A stretch of 64,000 nucleotides of DNA from Acanthosepion lycidas (GCA_963932145.1 OZ010587.1:111335307-111399306), one strand, 5' to 3'; shown: positions 11,888 through 24,339, counted from the stretch's first letter. Translations and numbers: made by a program. Notes: generated from the sequence alone by a model not told the origin.

Positions 11888-13856
11888 TAATATAGGTACG
11901 TCCACGAGATTGCTAAAAAAAAGAGCATAGCATGATGAAAAAGATGCCAAACTTGACAAAAACAAAATTTTATCATCTAAATGTTTATGTTATTATTAAG
12001 AGGAAAGTATTTTTGGGGTGTTTTTTTTTTACAATCTTAAACGTTCCAAGCACATCCGAAATTTTCGTTAAAAATCTTATTTTTTTTGAGTCAGCAAAAT
12101 TGACATATAATTGATCATGGCAATCATTTTTTTCCATTTTATAAAAATAATGAAAATCTCAGTTTGAAATTCTTTTAAAAATCAATTATCATTTTTTCAA
12201 AAGTGATTTTAAGAAAATCAGAAATTATGTTTATTTAAAATATTTTGAAACAAACATTATTTAGTTTCTGCACCAAAAAGGTGTAGTTTGAAAATAAAAC
12301 AAAGCAGGTCATAACATTTTGAGTCACTTGACAGGTGATGAATGATGTATTGACAGATTACGTGTGGATAATTTATTCTACGGAAGGAGAGAAGTGAAAT
12401 TATTTAGATTTAAATGAACAAATTATTTACCTCGTTCTTTTTAAGGAAAACTTTCAGTGCTATAATTTTTTTTTTGTACTTAGGTTTCACTTTTACATTT
12501 ACGATGCTTTATGGAAAATATAAAGAAATTAAAATAAGACTGTTAAGAGTGAGATTAAATTTCATATTTCATGAGAAAGGTATCTAATTAATTTATAAGT
12601 ACATTTCTTATGAAATTTTATCAGAAGTGTACATAAAATACTATAATTTTATGTACATTTACTACATTTTACTGTGTAATTTGTATTTCCATACATTTTA
12701 TTATTAATTTTGATATTTCATTTATGGAAAAAATGCTATAACTGAGATTAATATAAAAATAAGACCATATAAATTTCATAAGATGATACTGATACTTGTA
12801 GGTATCCTTCTCAGTTGAAATTGAAAAATCAAATTAACCTCTCCACACGTGTTTTGCAAAAGTAAAGGCCTTAACAGTGGAGAACAATGCTTAACTCAAA
12901 TAACGCAATTTAATTGTATTCTGGTTGGTCTACCGTACTTTATAATTACAGCCCGATTATAAACACAAAATTACATTTCTTAATTACTGTGGATCTTCTG
13001 ATTAGTCAAAAGGATACAATTTACAACACGCTAAAAAAAGATCTGTCTCATAAGGACACTTACGAAAGTGGATGTGGCTTTTAACTAATTTTATATTTTA
13101 ACAACTTAAATCTAAAAATCTATTATAATTAAAGAAATAACAAATAATGGTATTAAAAATTCATTTTTCATTGAAAAATCTTTTTGCTTTCAGAAAACAT
13201 TGTTCAAACAAAACAACTAAAAGCAAATAAAATCATTTGAAATTAAACAATATATTTGTTTTATTGAGTTTTGTATGTTACAATTCAGAGCTGATTTTCA
13301 GGTGTGTGGGGGTCTAATTAAAAACAAAAAAATAACATGGTTTGCATTCCTCAAAGCCTTGTGCTTTTAACTATTGTAATTACTAAAGTGGACTTGATCA
13401 AATTTCTAGAGTTTTCATAAAATTAGTTATTGGGGGTGGTAATAAATATAAAAAATATATTTCTGCCATGACTTTAATAAAAAAAAAAAACATATAATAA
13501 TTTCGATCATCTGTGAATAGTTCTTGAAAGTTTCATTAATATCCGACAATTATTTTTATTTTTGCAAGATTTTCCAAATTAATGTGTGTCATACAAAAAA
13601 ACGTGCTAAAAATTGTATGTTATTTTACTAGTTCCAGTGATACAAAGAGAAACAAGGATTTTTCATTCAGAATGTTCTAAAAAGAAGGAAAAATTTTTTA
13701 AAACAATTAAATTAAACTTTGATCTTTAGTCTTAATAATAACATAAACATTTAGATGATAAAATTTTGTTTTCATCAAGTTTGGCGTCTTTTTCATCATA
13801 CTGTGCTTTTTTTTTTAGCAATCTTGTGGAGGTACCTATATTAATATTTTAATATG
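11888..13856. mobile_element. Element bounded by ~115-bp long inverted repeats
   Basis: The sequence 11888-12002 (containing GCATGATGAAAAAGATGCC) reappears as its complement at 13733-13856, with only scattered mismatches. Outside the two outer ends (both reading ATTAATATAGGTAC outward-in) the similarity stops. About 1.7 kb of AT-rich DNA lies between the arms, with no convincing open frame. It could be a decayed DNA transposon with long TIRs or a foldback element; family unknown. Confidence 0.6.
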
Positions 13857-14590
13857 ATAAATATGACATGCACTCTGAAAAAATAAGGACCATGTTAGGT
13901 TGGGGAAGGATTATTCCATCAGAAGATGGTGTATGGGTCACTCGTCAATTGCTGAAAATAGTGGGGAAAATCCTGGCTGATGCTAGAACACAATGTAAAC
14001 TCCTCTTGTGATGAGAGTTATTACATTTCCCTTCAGTTGTCTGCTCAAAAGTTGAATGAAATTTAAATAATGTTCATTTCTGTGCAACAAATGTTTTGGA
14101 TGTTTATTTCCTTGAAATGATTCATTACTTATGATGTTTTCTAAGTTCTTTGTGTTCCACATTCACCTGTTTGTTAGTCTTTTCTGTTAAACAGAGCATG
14201 ACAGTTTTTGTGTGTTACAAAACAAAGGACATTGCCTTTCCCATACATATACATATATAATTTGTATGAGGGTATGTTAATAATAAATATACATTTTTTT
14301 TTCCTTACTGGTAACACAACTCTAAGTTTCATGCATGATGCAATTGTCAGGTGCTGATTGAAAACTGACAATCATAATCTCCACCTGATGATTACATTGC
14401 ACATAAAACTCAATTGTGCTTCTGGTGAGGGGTGGGGGAATATATATATATTCATTATTAGTATAAATTTTACTTATTATACATATATAAAATGATGAGA
14501 CTTTCCCGACAATCTAGTACTACCCTTAGATTCATAAAGTCTAGGTACCATAGAAGAAAGTTCGTTAGAAGAATGACCATAAAAATATTT
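12003..14590. other. AT-rich interior and right flank of the long-IR element
   Basis: No open frame or known repeat seen, apart from the right arm at 13733-13856. A small inverted pair TTATGTACA / TGTACATAA is at about 12633-12652. Confidence 0.4.
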
Positions 14591-14599
14591 ATAGAAAAG

Positions 14600-15175
14600 G
14601 TATAGAAAACTCACAACAGTGAGTTGTGACTTGTCCCAAAGTGTTGTGAGTTCATTACCTGGCTACTGTAGTGGGGAACAAAAACTGTTGAGTGTTGAGT
14701 TAAAAGGAGATAACTGAGACATCCAGAAGAGGCATGGCATGTGGAACTAGAACAATCTACCCCAGTGGATAAAATAAAGGATTCTGTTCAAAATTCCAAT
14801 CACCTGAAGAAGGCCAGAATGTACATTGGTTGAACTGAAGCATCATGAATATGGTAATAAAGATGACAAAAGTTCAAACAATATAAATAATGTCAATAAT
14901 TACAATACCTTATCTCAGAAATAGAGACAAGATCCTGAAAAAGGCCATAGCGTACAAAGGCCGAAACATTGTGAATATGACAAAAAAGATGAGGATAATA
15001 GTCTGAACAACGTAAATAATTACAATACCTTATCTCAGAAATATAGACAGATCCTGAAGAAGGCCGTAGCGTACAACGACTGAAATGTCGTGAATGTCAC
15101 AAAGATGAGGACGACAGTCCAAACAATGTAAATAATTACAATACCTTATCTCAGAAATATAGACAGATATAGTGA
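14600..15175 (+). mobile_element. SINE family B copy with tandem hammerhead-like monomers
   Basis: A degraded head (GTGAGTTCATTACCTGG) and GGCATGTGGAACTAGAAC are followed by three successive ~120-bp units starting near 14816, 14934 and 15054. Each has a CTGAAGA-like start, hairpin, GAAA, GATGAGGA, AGTC and ATACCTTATCTCAGAAATA. Tandem repetition of such a unit is what known self-cleaving satellite or retrozyme arrays look like. Confidence 0.7.
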
Positions 15176-15374
15176 AACTATGTTACAGTGGTAGAAACTG
15201 ACCAATAATATTTCAGATTTTTCAGCAGAAGCACTGGACCAGATATTGACAAGTTGGATCAATAACCTTCAGTCTTTTCTGTTCACAAATTTTGAAAGAA
15301 TTGGAAATGTGCTAATCTTCCACAGTTTTAATTTTCACAGGTGAGGTGCAGTAACCATTGCCTTGGTTTTACTG

Positions 15375-15700
15375 ATGCACCACCAAAGTTAAGCAATGTG
15401 GAGCTTGGTTAGTATCTAGATGGGTGACCACTTGGGTATACCAAATGCTGCAAGCTTGAATGTACAGCTGGTGTAATGGATATTGGCTCAGAATTGGAAA
15501 TCGAAGAGCTGAGTTTCAGTTGCGTTTGTTATACTCACTTATACCAAATACCCTTGAGAAAGGTATGAATCTACCTCTTCTCCCCCCAGCTATGGGTTAA
15601 TTAGTAGAACTTGTATCATTAAATTATTATCTCAAAAAAATTCTTACAATCTAAAATCTTTTCTGGCTTTAAATATCCTGCAAAGAAACATATCAATCAA
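15375..15700 (+). mobile_element. Composite 5S rRNA + tRNA SINE, copy 1
   Basis: 15375-15456 matches the 3' two thirds of 5S rRNA: CACCAAAGTTAAGCAATG (A box), AGATGGGTGACCACTTGGG (C box), ATACCAAATGCTGCAAGCTT. A tRNA-like unit (GGTGTAATGGAT, later GAGCTGAGTTTCAG) follows directly, then the family A body (CAGCTATGGGTTAATTAG) and the tail TTTAAATATCCTGC. Both pol III promoter types are therefore stacked in one element, as known for AmnSINE1-type SINEs. Confidence 0.85.
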
Positions 15701-16144
15701 TAATAGTAGCTTTTTTGGTCAACAACTATGAAACCCCACAGAATGTAATGTATGCTGTATATTGTGCTGACATTGAGTATGATCAGCATTTCATTAGGAT
15801 GTGACTTAATGTAATGTTCACCTTCATTAGGTGGTTCTCAATATTGCATCATCATCTGTGGGTGTCCTTAGTTTTCACATGGTACTGATATCTATCTGGC
15901 ATTTGTATATTGCTGGTACAGCTTTGGTGCTGTTGCCAGTCTGGAGATAGAGCCCCATGTGTAGTCACATGATGCTAAATCCTCTGCATAATATCTGCCA
16001 CAGCTACACTACCTTTTTTACTTCTTATGCCACTTATAGGTCCTCTATCTGAGTGCATTTCTACTAGTGGGAGATGGAAAAATCATGCATCGTTCTACTG
16101 TTTCTAATTTTTTAACACTTCAATAGATGCATTATATTCTAAAT

Positions 16145-16179
<35 letters not shown>

Positions 16180-16186
<7 letters not shown>

Positions 16187-16400
16187 GAAAACTATTTTTA
16201 GCCGATGTGTTTCTTCCTCTGAAGGACTTTATCAAAGCAAATATAGGATTTATTTTGTTGTACGTGTTTAAATAAATAAATTCTACATTTGCCTTGATGA
16301 CGAAATGTGTTGGTTAAGAATAGTTTTTCTTCTCTTTTTATTAATTTTGTTCTTTTATAGATATGCTCTATATGAAAATAATTTACACACACGCAAACAT
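16180..16400. repeat. Diverged palindromic PLE-like pair
   Basis: GAGGAAAACTATTTTTAGCC with GATGTGTTTCTTCCTC pairs loosely with GACGAAATGTGTTGG and TAAGAATAGTTTTTCTTC; the arms relate to the pair at 18440 and the single arm near 47290. Preceded by (TA)n. Confidence 0.45.
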
Positions 16401-16590
16401 TTGCATCTATCTTTTCTTAATAAACAAGAAGTAAATTTAAATGAGAAGCTTCATTTTTAAAATCAATTTATTTTGTATGTTGATAGAAACATTAATATTT
16501 CCTAGATTTAAGACTCTGACTAGTTTTGACATTTGGGAATGAATTTTACTTTTGTGTGTGTTTTCTAGACTGGCCCAGGAGAAAGTTTTA

Positions 16591-16688
16591 TTAGGTTGGT
16601 GCAAAAATAATGACGTAATAATGTTGTTTTTTGATGTATTAACGTCAAAAAATGACATTATTACGTCATTATTTTTGCACCAACCTAA
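16591..16688. mobile_element. MADE1-like mariner MITE, copy 2
   Basis: A 98-bp palindrome starting TTAGGTTGGTGCAAAAATAA with flanking TA on both sides. Its terminal 11 bases are those of human MADE1. It differs from the copy at 1616 mainly in the hairpin loop and one terminal position, so both come from one family. Confidence 0.88.
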
Positions 16689-16929
16689 TATTTTCAGAAT
16701 TTATTTATATGATAAACATACCATAAATTTTTTATTAGAAATATTTACTATAATTTATTTGGTGGTGTGAGATTTTATTATACATCTCAAGTGTTGTTCA
16801 TCTTATTTTAAATATATATCCAGCTTTTGGCTGGGATTTATATTCTTTTAATATATTAAGCCTAGGGTCCCATATAAGCAATAAACCCAGCCCTCTCCCG
16901 AAGATGGAGAGGCTGTGTTTGTATTTACT

Positions 16930-17495
16930 TGATTTGTGACAAAAGGTCTGTTACATGATTACAAGTGTAGCATTTGTCCTTGCTTTGAATATTGCTGCCA
17001 CATCTGGTCTGGTGCTCTTGATAAAATTCAAAGAAGAATCGGCAATGTTATTAATTCTGACCTGGCATCTCAGCTTTCCCATTGCCATAATGTAGGTTCC
17101 CCATGTTTTTTCTATAAATACTTTCATGGTAATTGCTCTGATGAACTTTTCCCTATGTTATCTAGACCTTATGAATTTAAGTGCAGTACTTGAGTGGCAG
17201 CAAGTTGTCATTGTTTTAAAGTTGAAATGGCTAGATGTAACTGTAAGTTCTATGCTAACAATTTCTTTTCTCACCCTTCTTGCTTGTGGAACTCTCTTCC
17301 AGTTTCTTGCTTTCTGGTTAAGTTTGTTCTTTGAAAATTTAAATGCAATATCAGTCATTATCTTGTCTTCTTAATTTCTGTTCTATTTTTGTTCTCTCTC
17401 CTTAATACTCCTTATACTCTTTCAAACTCAGTAACCTCCTTTGTGTTAGTGGCTTAGTTGCCTTACTTTGGGGGAAAAGAAAAAAAGTAAATATA
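16930..17495 (+). mobile_element. LINE 3' end, copy 1
   Basis: Reads EYCCHIWSGALDKIQRRIGN, then YKYFHGNCSDEL and FKCST, and, with a frame change, CLWNSLPVSCF: the usual C-terminal pattern of non-LTR reverse transcriptases. The end CAGTAACCTCC...TTAGTGGCTTAG...CTTTGGGGG is shared with 24660 and 27545. Confidence 0.7.
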
Positions 17496-17658
17496 TTTAG
17501 TGGGGAAGTGCTCAGTATTGTGACTATACATTTGTAGAAATAACAAAATAAACTGTGTACATATAAAAATCAACACTGTATGATGATTGTAAATTTAATG
17601 CTTTAAGCAATCATCATACCATGTGTTACTTCTGTTTGTGTAATCTCTTCCACTCTCT

Positions 17659-17706
<48 letters not shown>

Positions 17707-17794
17707 AAAGAATTTAATGGTCAGAGTTGAATTAGACCAGGAAACAACAGTATTAAAAAGTGCTCAATACATATATAAAAATTTAACATGTAGG

Positions 17795-17900
17795 TCTTTT
17801 AAGTATAGAAAATCAGTCAATTTTGCTACCTTGGTTTCAACCTTTCAGTATCTTCAGACTGAAAGGTTGAAACCAAGGTAGCAGAATTGGCTGATTTCCT
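17795..17900. repeat. Palindromic PLE-like repeat pair
   Basis: CTACCTTGGTTTCAACCTTT (17825) is perfectly matched by its complement ending 17882. The centre on the minus strand reads CTGAAGA, TACT, GAAA. (TA)n follows at 17903; another lies before 17693. Confidence 0.6.
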
Positions 17901-18439
17901 AATATATATATATATAGGAATGATAGAAACTGGTTTTGCATTTTTTTTTTTTTTTTTTTTTTTGTTTCTGGCTAATATTTTTGGGTTATTTATAGTCTTG
18001 ACCTCAAGGTCTTAATTTTATTTAATATTACTTTTTTATATTTTATTTCTATTATTTTTATACTTCAGTTCTAAAGTTTGGTATTTGCTTTTAAAGAAAG
18101 TTTAATAGTTTTAAGTTAAAGGACATTTGTTTAATCTTTGGAGTCATGATATGGTTATAAGGTAGCATAATAGAAATTTGTTTTTGCATCAACATTTAGA
18201 AATCTGTCCTGATCTTTTTTCTGGGATTTTTTTTTTTTTTTTTGTTCTAGAGAGAGAATTATTACTGTTTTCTCCTCTAGGCAAAGATTGTGTTGTGCCA
18301 AGGTGGGACTGTTTTTCTCATTTTCTATATTAGATGTTATTTTGGGTGTGTTTTGATGTTCTGTATGTATCTTTGACTGTTATATGCATTATATACACAC
18401 ACACACACACGTGTGTGTAAATTATTTTCAGATAAAGCG

Positions 18440-18581
18440 TAACTATAAAGGAACAAGATGAATAAAAAGACAAGGAAAAACTATTCGTATTCAACGTGTT
18501 TCATCCTCTGATTTGTTCACATTGTCATGATAAAGTCACTCAGAAGATGAAACATGTCGGGTAAGAATAGTTGTCCTCTTG

Positions 18582-18585
<4 letters not shown>
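18440..18585. repeat. Palindromic PLE-like repeat pair
   Basis: AAGACAAGGAAAAACTATTC with CAACGTGTTTCATCCTCTGA is mirrored by CAGAAGATGAAACATGTCGG and AAGAATAGTTGTCC. A 45-bp (TA)n tract follows directly. Confidence 0.6.

Positions 18586-18629
<44 letters not shown>
18585..18629. repeat. (TA)n microsatellite
   Basis: About 22 TA units, directly following a palindromic PLE-like pair. Confidence 0.95.
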
Positions 18630-18634
<5 letters not shown>

Positions 18635-18639
18635 TCATT

Positions 18640-19680
18640 ATTAGCTGCTTTTAATTTTTCAAAAGTTTTAAGAAACTGATGAAGATATTTGTGTCAATAT
18701 TTCTATTATTAATGTACAGCATATTTCACATATATAAATATTATAACTATGTATATGTGCATCTCATGTGTCAAGAGTTTTATGAATTATAGCAGATTTT
18801 GAAAATTTCACATGATTGCTCAGGTTACTGAAATACCAAAAAAAATTGTGTTTCAATTAAATTTATAATTACTGAATGAAGTTTTTAAAGTCAAATGTTT
18901 TGAACAGAAACATTGTAAACAAAATTGTTGTAATGACAATAAGTTTACAAAGGCATGAAATATATATTCTGTTCTGAAACAGAAAAAATATTTCTCCCAT
19001 ATATATATATATTATAAATTAACTAATTTAAAAATACGGTTCCTTTGCTACACAGGAATTACCATATTTCAAACACCAAAGATAAAAACTTCAAATTTAA
19101 TTATATAGTTAAATTAAAAGCATTACTTATGTTTAATCTTCAAGTAAATTTTGGAATAACTTATTTTTAAATTTACTGAGTTTTAAAAGTTTTTAATTCA
19201 TAATTCTTTGTTTTCAAGGATACAGAGAAACTCGATCATTTAGATAGGGGCAATAGCATGTTCATTTTTATTAACTATTATTGTATCAATTATGAGTTAC
19301 GTTTGAAAAAGAGGTTAAGTCTAGGTAGGGTAGGTGTGCCTATTTCAATGAATTATGACATCTGTTCAGCCTGTGTCGTCTGTTTTTTAATCAATGACAA
19401 AATGTTTTTCAGCATTTTTTTCCATTAAATTTGTACTTGTATATGTAAAGATTCTTTTCTAAAAGAGGATTAGAATACGTTATATTGAACTACAATTATA
19501 AAGTATTATTTTTACTAATAGACTATATTTCTTTTTAAAACAAATGTAATAGGATTACTTAAATTATTTAAAAATTATTATTACATATCAAATATAAGTA
19601 TGTATATTACATTGAGCACTGTTTTGTAAAAATAAAAATATCAATAAGAACACTGGATTATATATCTTATTGTTCTTTCT
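18640..19680. other. AT-rich non-coding stretch
   Basis: Nothing recognised except short TA tracts. Confidence 0.5.
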
Positions 19681-19685
19681 TTTTT

Positions 19686-19686
<1 letters not shown>

Positions 19687-19731
<45 letters not shown>
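19687..19731. repeat. (TA)n microsatellite
   Basis: About 22 TA units on the left side of the palindrome at 19741; a matching tract at 19880-19919 is on its right. Confidence 0.95.
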
Positions 19732-19733
<2 letters not shown>

Positions 19734-19740
19734 AAATATA

Positions 19741-19878
19741 GTCTTAAGGTGTGCTATATTTATGGGATAAAGTGCTCAATATCAGAGATAGAGCGTGTGT
19801 AAATATAAAAGTGAACATAGAAGTCAAAGCATGAAACAGACTGTCGCCTCTAAGTGTTGACTTCTATGTTCACTTTTA

Positions 19879-19885
<7 letters not shown>
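19741..19885. repeat. Palindromic PLE-like repeat pair
   Basis: ATAAAAGTGAACATAGAAGT (about 19808) pairs with ACTTCTATGTTCACTTTTAT ending 19881. The box GTGCTCAATATCAGAGATAG lies at 19770. (TA)n flanks both sides. Confidence 0.6.
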
Positions 19886-19921
<36 letters not shown>

Positions 19922-20164
19922 CATACACACACACAAATATGCACTGGACTTTCCTCTCATTTTCAATCTATCAGGGTACAACAACTCAGTTTTTAGAACT
20001 GAACAGGCAGACTACTTGCACATACAATTTGTGTGGTGAAGGCTTTTGCAGAACCAGTCACACTTTTTGGGAGAGCCAAATACAGAAAACCGGTGTATAT
20101 AGTGTGTCACAAAGTCTCCAAATAATTCTTCTCAGGTTTTCAATTCAGTGTTGCCACCCAGAGC

Positions 20165-20330
20165 TATAGGACCCAGTTTGTCCTGTTATCTACCTATTAC
20201 TGGAGGGAGAAAAGATGAATTCATGCCTTTCTGAAGGGTATTTGCTTGCAAATGAATGTAACAAACTTGATTGGAATTTGAACTCTGAACTCCAACTCTT
20301 CAATTTGAGCTGCTATCCATTACTCCATTT

Positions 20331-20335
<5 letters not shown>
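20165..20335 (-). mobile_element. tRNA-derived SINE family A, reverse
   Basis: On the minus strand: GGAGTAATGGATAGCAGC (A box), CAGAGTTCAAATTCC (B box), CAAATACCCTTCAGAAAGG, AGATAACAGGACAAACTGGG. It abuts (TA)n and (GA)n on its 5' side. Confidence 0.8.

Positions 20336-20391
<56 letters not shown>
20334..20391. repeat. (TA)n(GA)n compound microsatellite
   Basis: TA units run into GA units. The same TA-to-GA switch occurs at 28452-28491 and 57744-57789, and as CT-to-TA at 29771-29841. Confidence 0.95.
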
Positions 20392-20399
20392 TATCAAAC

Positions 20400-21390
20400 A
20401 TAGTATGAAGTCAAAAATGCTGACAGTCAATGGGATACTGAGAGAAAGGACATTTAAGGCAAGCTGTGGCACTATGTGTTACTGGTAAATGGAAAGAAAG
20501 TGTATTAAAATATAACTTGGAACAGACAAAAAAGGTTTAAGATAGAGAATGACTTAAGCTAAAAGAAGGAAGCAGAGATGACATGAAGAAAATGGCTTTA
20601 TTGTTTGGGAAAAGATAAACTGAAAAGGTCATTTGGAAAATTGTAACCACAAGGGGTTAAAGCGAGATGGTGGAGTTAGCCAAGAATTTTTCTAAACAAG
20701 GCAGGAATAGAGAAATTAATTTATGGCTGCTTACTAAAGTACAGTTTATGAAAAATGTCTCCTGGTGACCAGACAGGAGTAGAAGTCAATTGAGAGACAA
20801 TATTTAGTAATTTTTGAAGACAAAGGAAACATTAAGAAACATTTATTTCACATATTGAAAAGTGGAAATTGTAAACAGCCCAAGAAATAGAATTTCTTTA
20901 GATAAGGACCTAACCCAAGGGTCATAAGTATGACTAAGTGAACAAAATACACAACTGAGGTGAAGGGCCTAGATGAGATACCAAGAAGGACAGAGGAATT
21001 GCCTATGTTCATTGGGAAGTAATGGTGCAAGGCATAAATAAGAGAAAGTCTGAGTTATATGGGCCTGTACCTGCAACCGCTACCCGTAAGAAGAAGGGAT
21101 CTTCCAAATTTGGAGAGATAATTAATTTTACAAACCAGACAACAAAGAACTCTTGTTGAAAGACAGTTGAAACCCCAAACACCATCAGCACAAGCCAGTC
21201 TTGACTAAGAGTCAATATAAGTAGAGTGCTGGAGCGACCAAGATAGTTAGTTTGGCCAGAGATGGTTAGAGACTCAGATGAGACCAGACAACAACAGAAG
21301 CTGCTGAGAGCCATGTGACCAGCTGTCACAGAATTTCCAACTTTGAAGCCTGATAGACAAAAAAGAAATCTTAATGGAAAAGGTTAATTT
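20400..21390. other. Purine-rich unclassified stretch
   Basis: Unusually A/G-rich on the + strand (AGCTAAAAGAAGGAAGCAGA), less AT-rich than its surroundings, no frame longer than 106 codons. Possibly an old repeat; unidentified. Confidence 0.3.
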
Positions 21391-21704
21391 TTGTGCACCG
21401 AAAAACTACATAAAACCAAATCAAAAGTTAGTCCAAGTCTCTGTTTTTGTTGGCATGACTTCTGCAAAAAGACATTTCTATTCTTTTTACAATATGGCCA
21501 GTTTCAATCAATGCATTGGTCACTGCTGTTAATTGATTCCACTAGCCCTTTGATCAAGAACACAACATGGGCAGGGTGAGGTAGACTGAAGAGGACAGCA
21601 GCCAACACCAGCTGAACCATGATGGTGATCATATGATGTGGGATTGACCATGAAGGTCAAAATCAAAATCAACCCTGCTTAATGGGTTATAAACAATCTT
21701 CGCA

Positions 21705-21850
21705 ATAAAGTGCTCAATATTGAAGATAGAGCATTAATAGAATTAATATAAGTAAAAGGGTTGTCACTGAGCTGATTGATATTACTTTCATTGATCAGCT
21801 AAGTGACAACTTTTACTTATATTAATTCTCCCCCTTTCTCTCTCTTATAT
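21705..21850. repeat. Palindromic PLE-like repeat pair
   Basis: AGAATTAATATAAGTAAAAG pairs with its complement ending at 21828; inner arms TTGTCACTGAGCTGAT / ATCAGCTAAGTGACAA. The box GTGCTCAATATTGAAGATAG is at 21710. (TA)n follows. Confidence 0.6.
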
Positions 21851-21865
21851 ATATATATATATAAG

Positions 21866-22110
21866 GGGGCATGGTGGGGTAATGGATAGCGGCTTGGGTT
21901 GAGGAATCGGAGAACTGAGTTTGAATTCCAGTCGAATCCATTACTTTCACTTACGTGCTAATACCCTTGAGAAAGGTGTGAATCCTCTTCTTCTCCCTCC
22001 AGCTATGGGTAAATAGCAGGACAGACTGGGTTCTATAGCCTTGGATGACAACTAGTCTAGGAGAAGGACAATTCTGAATTCAAAACCTGCAGAGGGTTGT
22101 TTGGGGACAT
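21866..22110 (+). mobile_element. tRNA-derived SINE family A, well preserved
   Basis: It begins GGCATGGTGGGGTAATGGAT and contains GAGTTTGAATTCCAGTCG, then AATACCCTTGAGAAAGG, CAGCTATGGGTAAATAGCAG and CTAGTCTAGGAGAAGGACAA. It is the best reference copy for the family in this window. Confidence 0.85.
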
Positions 22111-22235
22111 TGTGGCATGTAGTGCACCAGGTCTCTGTATTCGGCCCTTCAAAATGTGTGGATGGTCCTGCACGAAACCTTCACCACTATAATCAAATCT
22201 CATGTGCTGCTGTCGGTTTACTAGAAACTGATCTG

Positions 22236-22238
<3 letters not shown>

Positions 22239-22290
<52 letters not shown>
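22239..22290. repeat. (TA)n microsatellite
   Basis: About 26 TA units after the SINE at 21866. Confidence 0.95.
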
Positions 22291-22293
<3 letters not shown>

Positions 22294-22299
22294 TTTTCA

Positions 22300-24300
22300 T
22301 GTGTAAGTATTATTTACTAAACTTAGCTTAGTCTGATATAAGGTTACAGTAGAAGGGGATCCAGTTAGAATGGAATTTATGACCTTAGCAAATTTGCTTC
22401 AGAGACCAGCCTGCTAACCATTGTGCTTTATTAGATAAAATCCCACACACATATAAATTTATGTCATTATTTTCCATATGTTTATCTAATCTTTTGATAA
22501 TATGGAGACATAATTTGTTATCACTTATGTACTTTTTCAAATTTTACTTAAGATTTTGTTATTTATGTGTACAGAAAAAAAACACACACACACACGCGGT
22601 TTCTTTTCAAAGCCATAGGCATTTGTTTCTCATGACCTATTAAATCATCCAGAGTAATTTCTTATTTAGGGCATCTCATCTCACAATGGATGCTTTCTTA
22701 GTTGTGCCTATGTATCTCTAAATGTGACAGGTTCTACTGGGTTGCATGGTATCAATAGCTAAGGTCATGATTCCTGACCTATTTAGAAGTCATTTATGTC
22801 TTTCAGATTTTCAGGATTTATCATCAAGCATAATTTCATTTTGATACAAAAAGATATCAGCATTTCACCTGTTTTTGTTTTCTGTTAAAAATGAAGGGAT
22901 GTCTTTGACGTTTTTCATTGTTGAATTTGAAGTTGGGGCTGAAAAGTTCTCTGACACATTTTAAGCACATTCGTATAAAACTAAAAGTTTAAAATTTTTA
23001 ATATCAACTCTGCGAATCAATCTAGAAATATTTCATAAGGGAATGCTAAAATACTAGATACTACAGAATAGGATTTATTCGACAAATACATTAAAATTTT
23101 CATTCACTGTAATGATTGTTATATAGTCCCTCCTCCCCTTGTTGGGAGGTCTTGGTTACCATGCCAAATAATTATAATGTATCTTTTCTCTTGTCTTTTC
23201 TCAGCTGGGTGTCAAAATGTTTTTGGCTCTACATATGAAAGACATCAATAAAGATAAATTTTAACTTATCTATTTATTAATTATGTTGACATGTACATTT
23301 CTACTATCTAGTGGGGTCACTCTCCCTCCACTGTGTGCCGTTTCAGACACAAAAGAAAACACATCTATATTGCTCCATGGTTCAGAAACATCTCCTCTGA
23401 AAAACCTTCCTATTGTCCTCACACTCATTCAGTCAATCAAAATCTTCTTGTTTTGTCTTTCATCTGACTCCAAAGGTCAACCTCAGGAAGCCTGAGCAGA
23501 GATACGATTCCCCCTAAAAATAATAACCTGCTAAACTATTATTTAACATGATTACAAATTTAATTACACAGTAATTACTAAATGCTTATATTGGAAGTAA
23601 GGTGCCAAAATTTCCACTCTCCGCTTTGTGTATCAATAAGTATTGTGTTTGTAATCATTTAAAAAGTTGATAATTTAATCGATATTCTTATCTATTTTCT
23701 GCTAGAGAACTTATGCATTACATTAAATTAAGTCATTCCTTGAAAGTACTCATTTTAGTTCCCCCCTCACAGAAGAATTTGTATTAGCCTGTGAAAAATA
23801 ATTAAAAATACTATTACAAGTAACTACTCAAAGCAATTTGTGAATGAAGAAAAATTATAAGTGGAATTTGATGAGTCAATCATTTATCTTTGCAGGTGTT
23901 TGACTCAAAATTGTTTTAGTAATAATTGGTAGGAGTCTAATGACAATTCGAAAGCAATTGTTAGTGATCAGAAATTAATTCAAGCATCTTACTGACAATA
24001 GAATTATTATATAATTGTAATCCAAAAATGACAATGAAATACAAACTGTATGATAGGGAGGGGGTGCAAAATAAAATCATTTTCTTTTTATTCAAATAAA
24101 TTTAAATAATAAATTAAATAAAATAGTTAGAGTTAGCTCACCCACCTAGAAAGCCAACATTGCTAACTTGTACAATATAATTTTAGGTGAATGGATGTAA
24201 TGTCAAATAATTTTATTATTAATATTATTATTATCCTCATGGGAATGTGACATTAATATTTTCATTGTAACAGAATTGATTTTTTTTCTAGTTTTTGCTT
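22300..24300. other. Non-coding stretch
   Basis: I see only a mariner-like terminal fragment GGGGCTGAAAAGTTCTCTG near 22936 and (AC)n at 22584. No gene. Confidence 0.45.
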
Positions 24301-24339
24301 TTGGTAGTATGACAGTTAATTTTTAAAATTGATAATCTT

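Noticed and set aside
15375-15456. 5S rRNA gene
   Set aside because: Lacks the 5' third, is diverged, and is fused to a tRNA-like SINE head in both copies.
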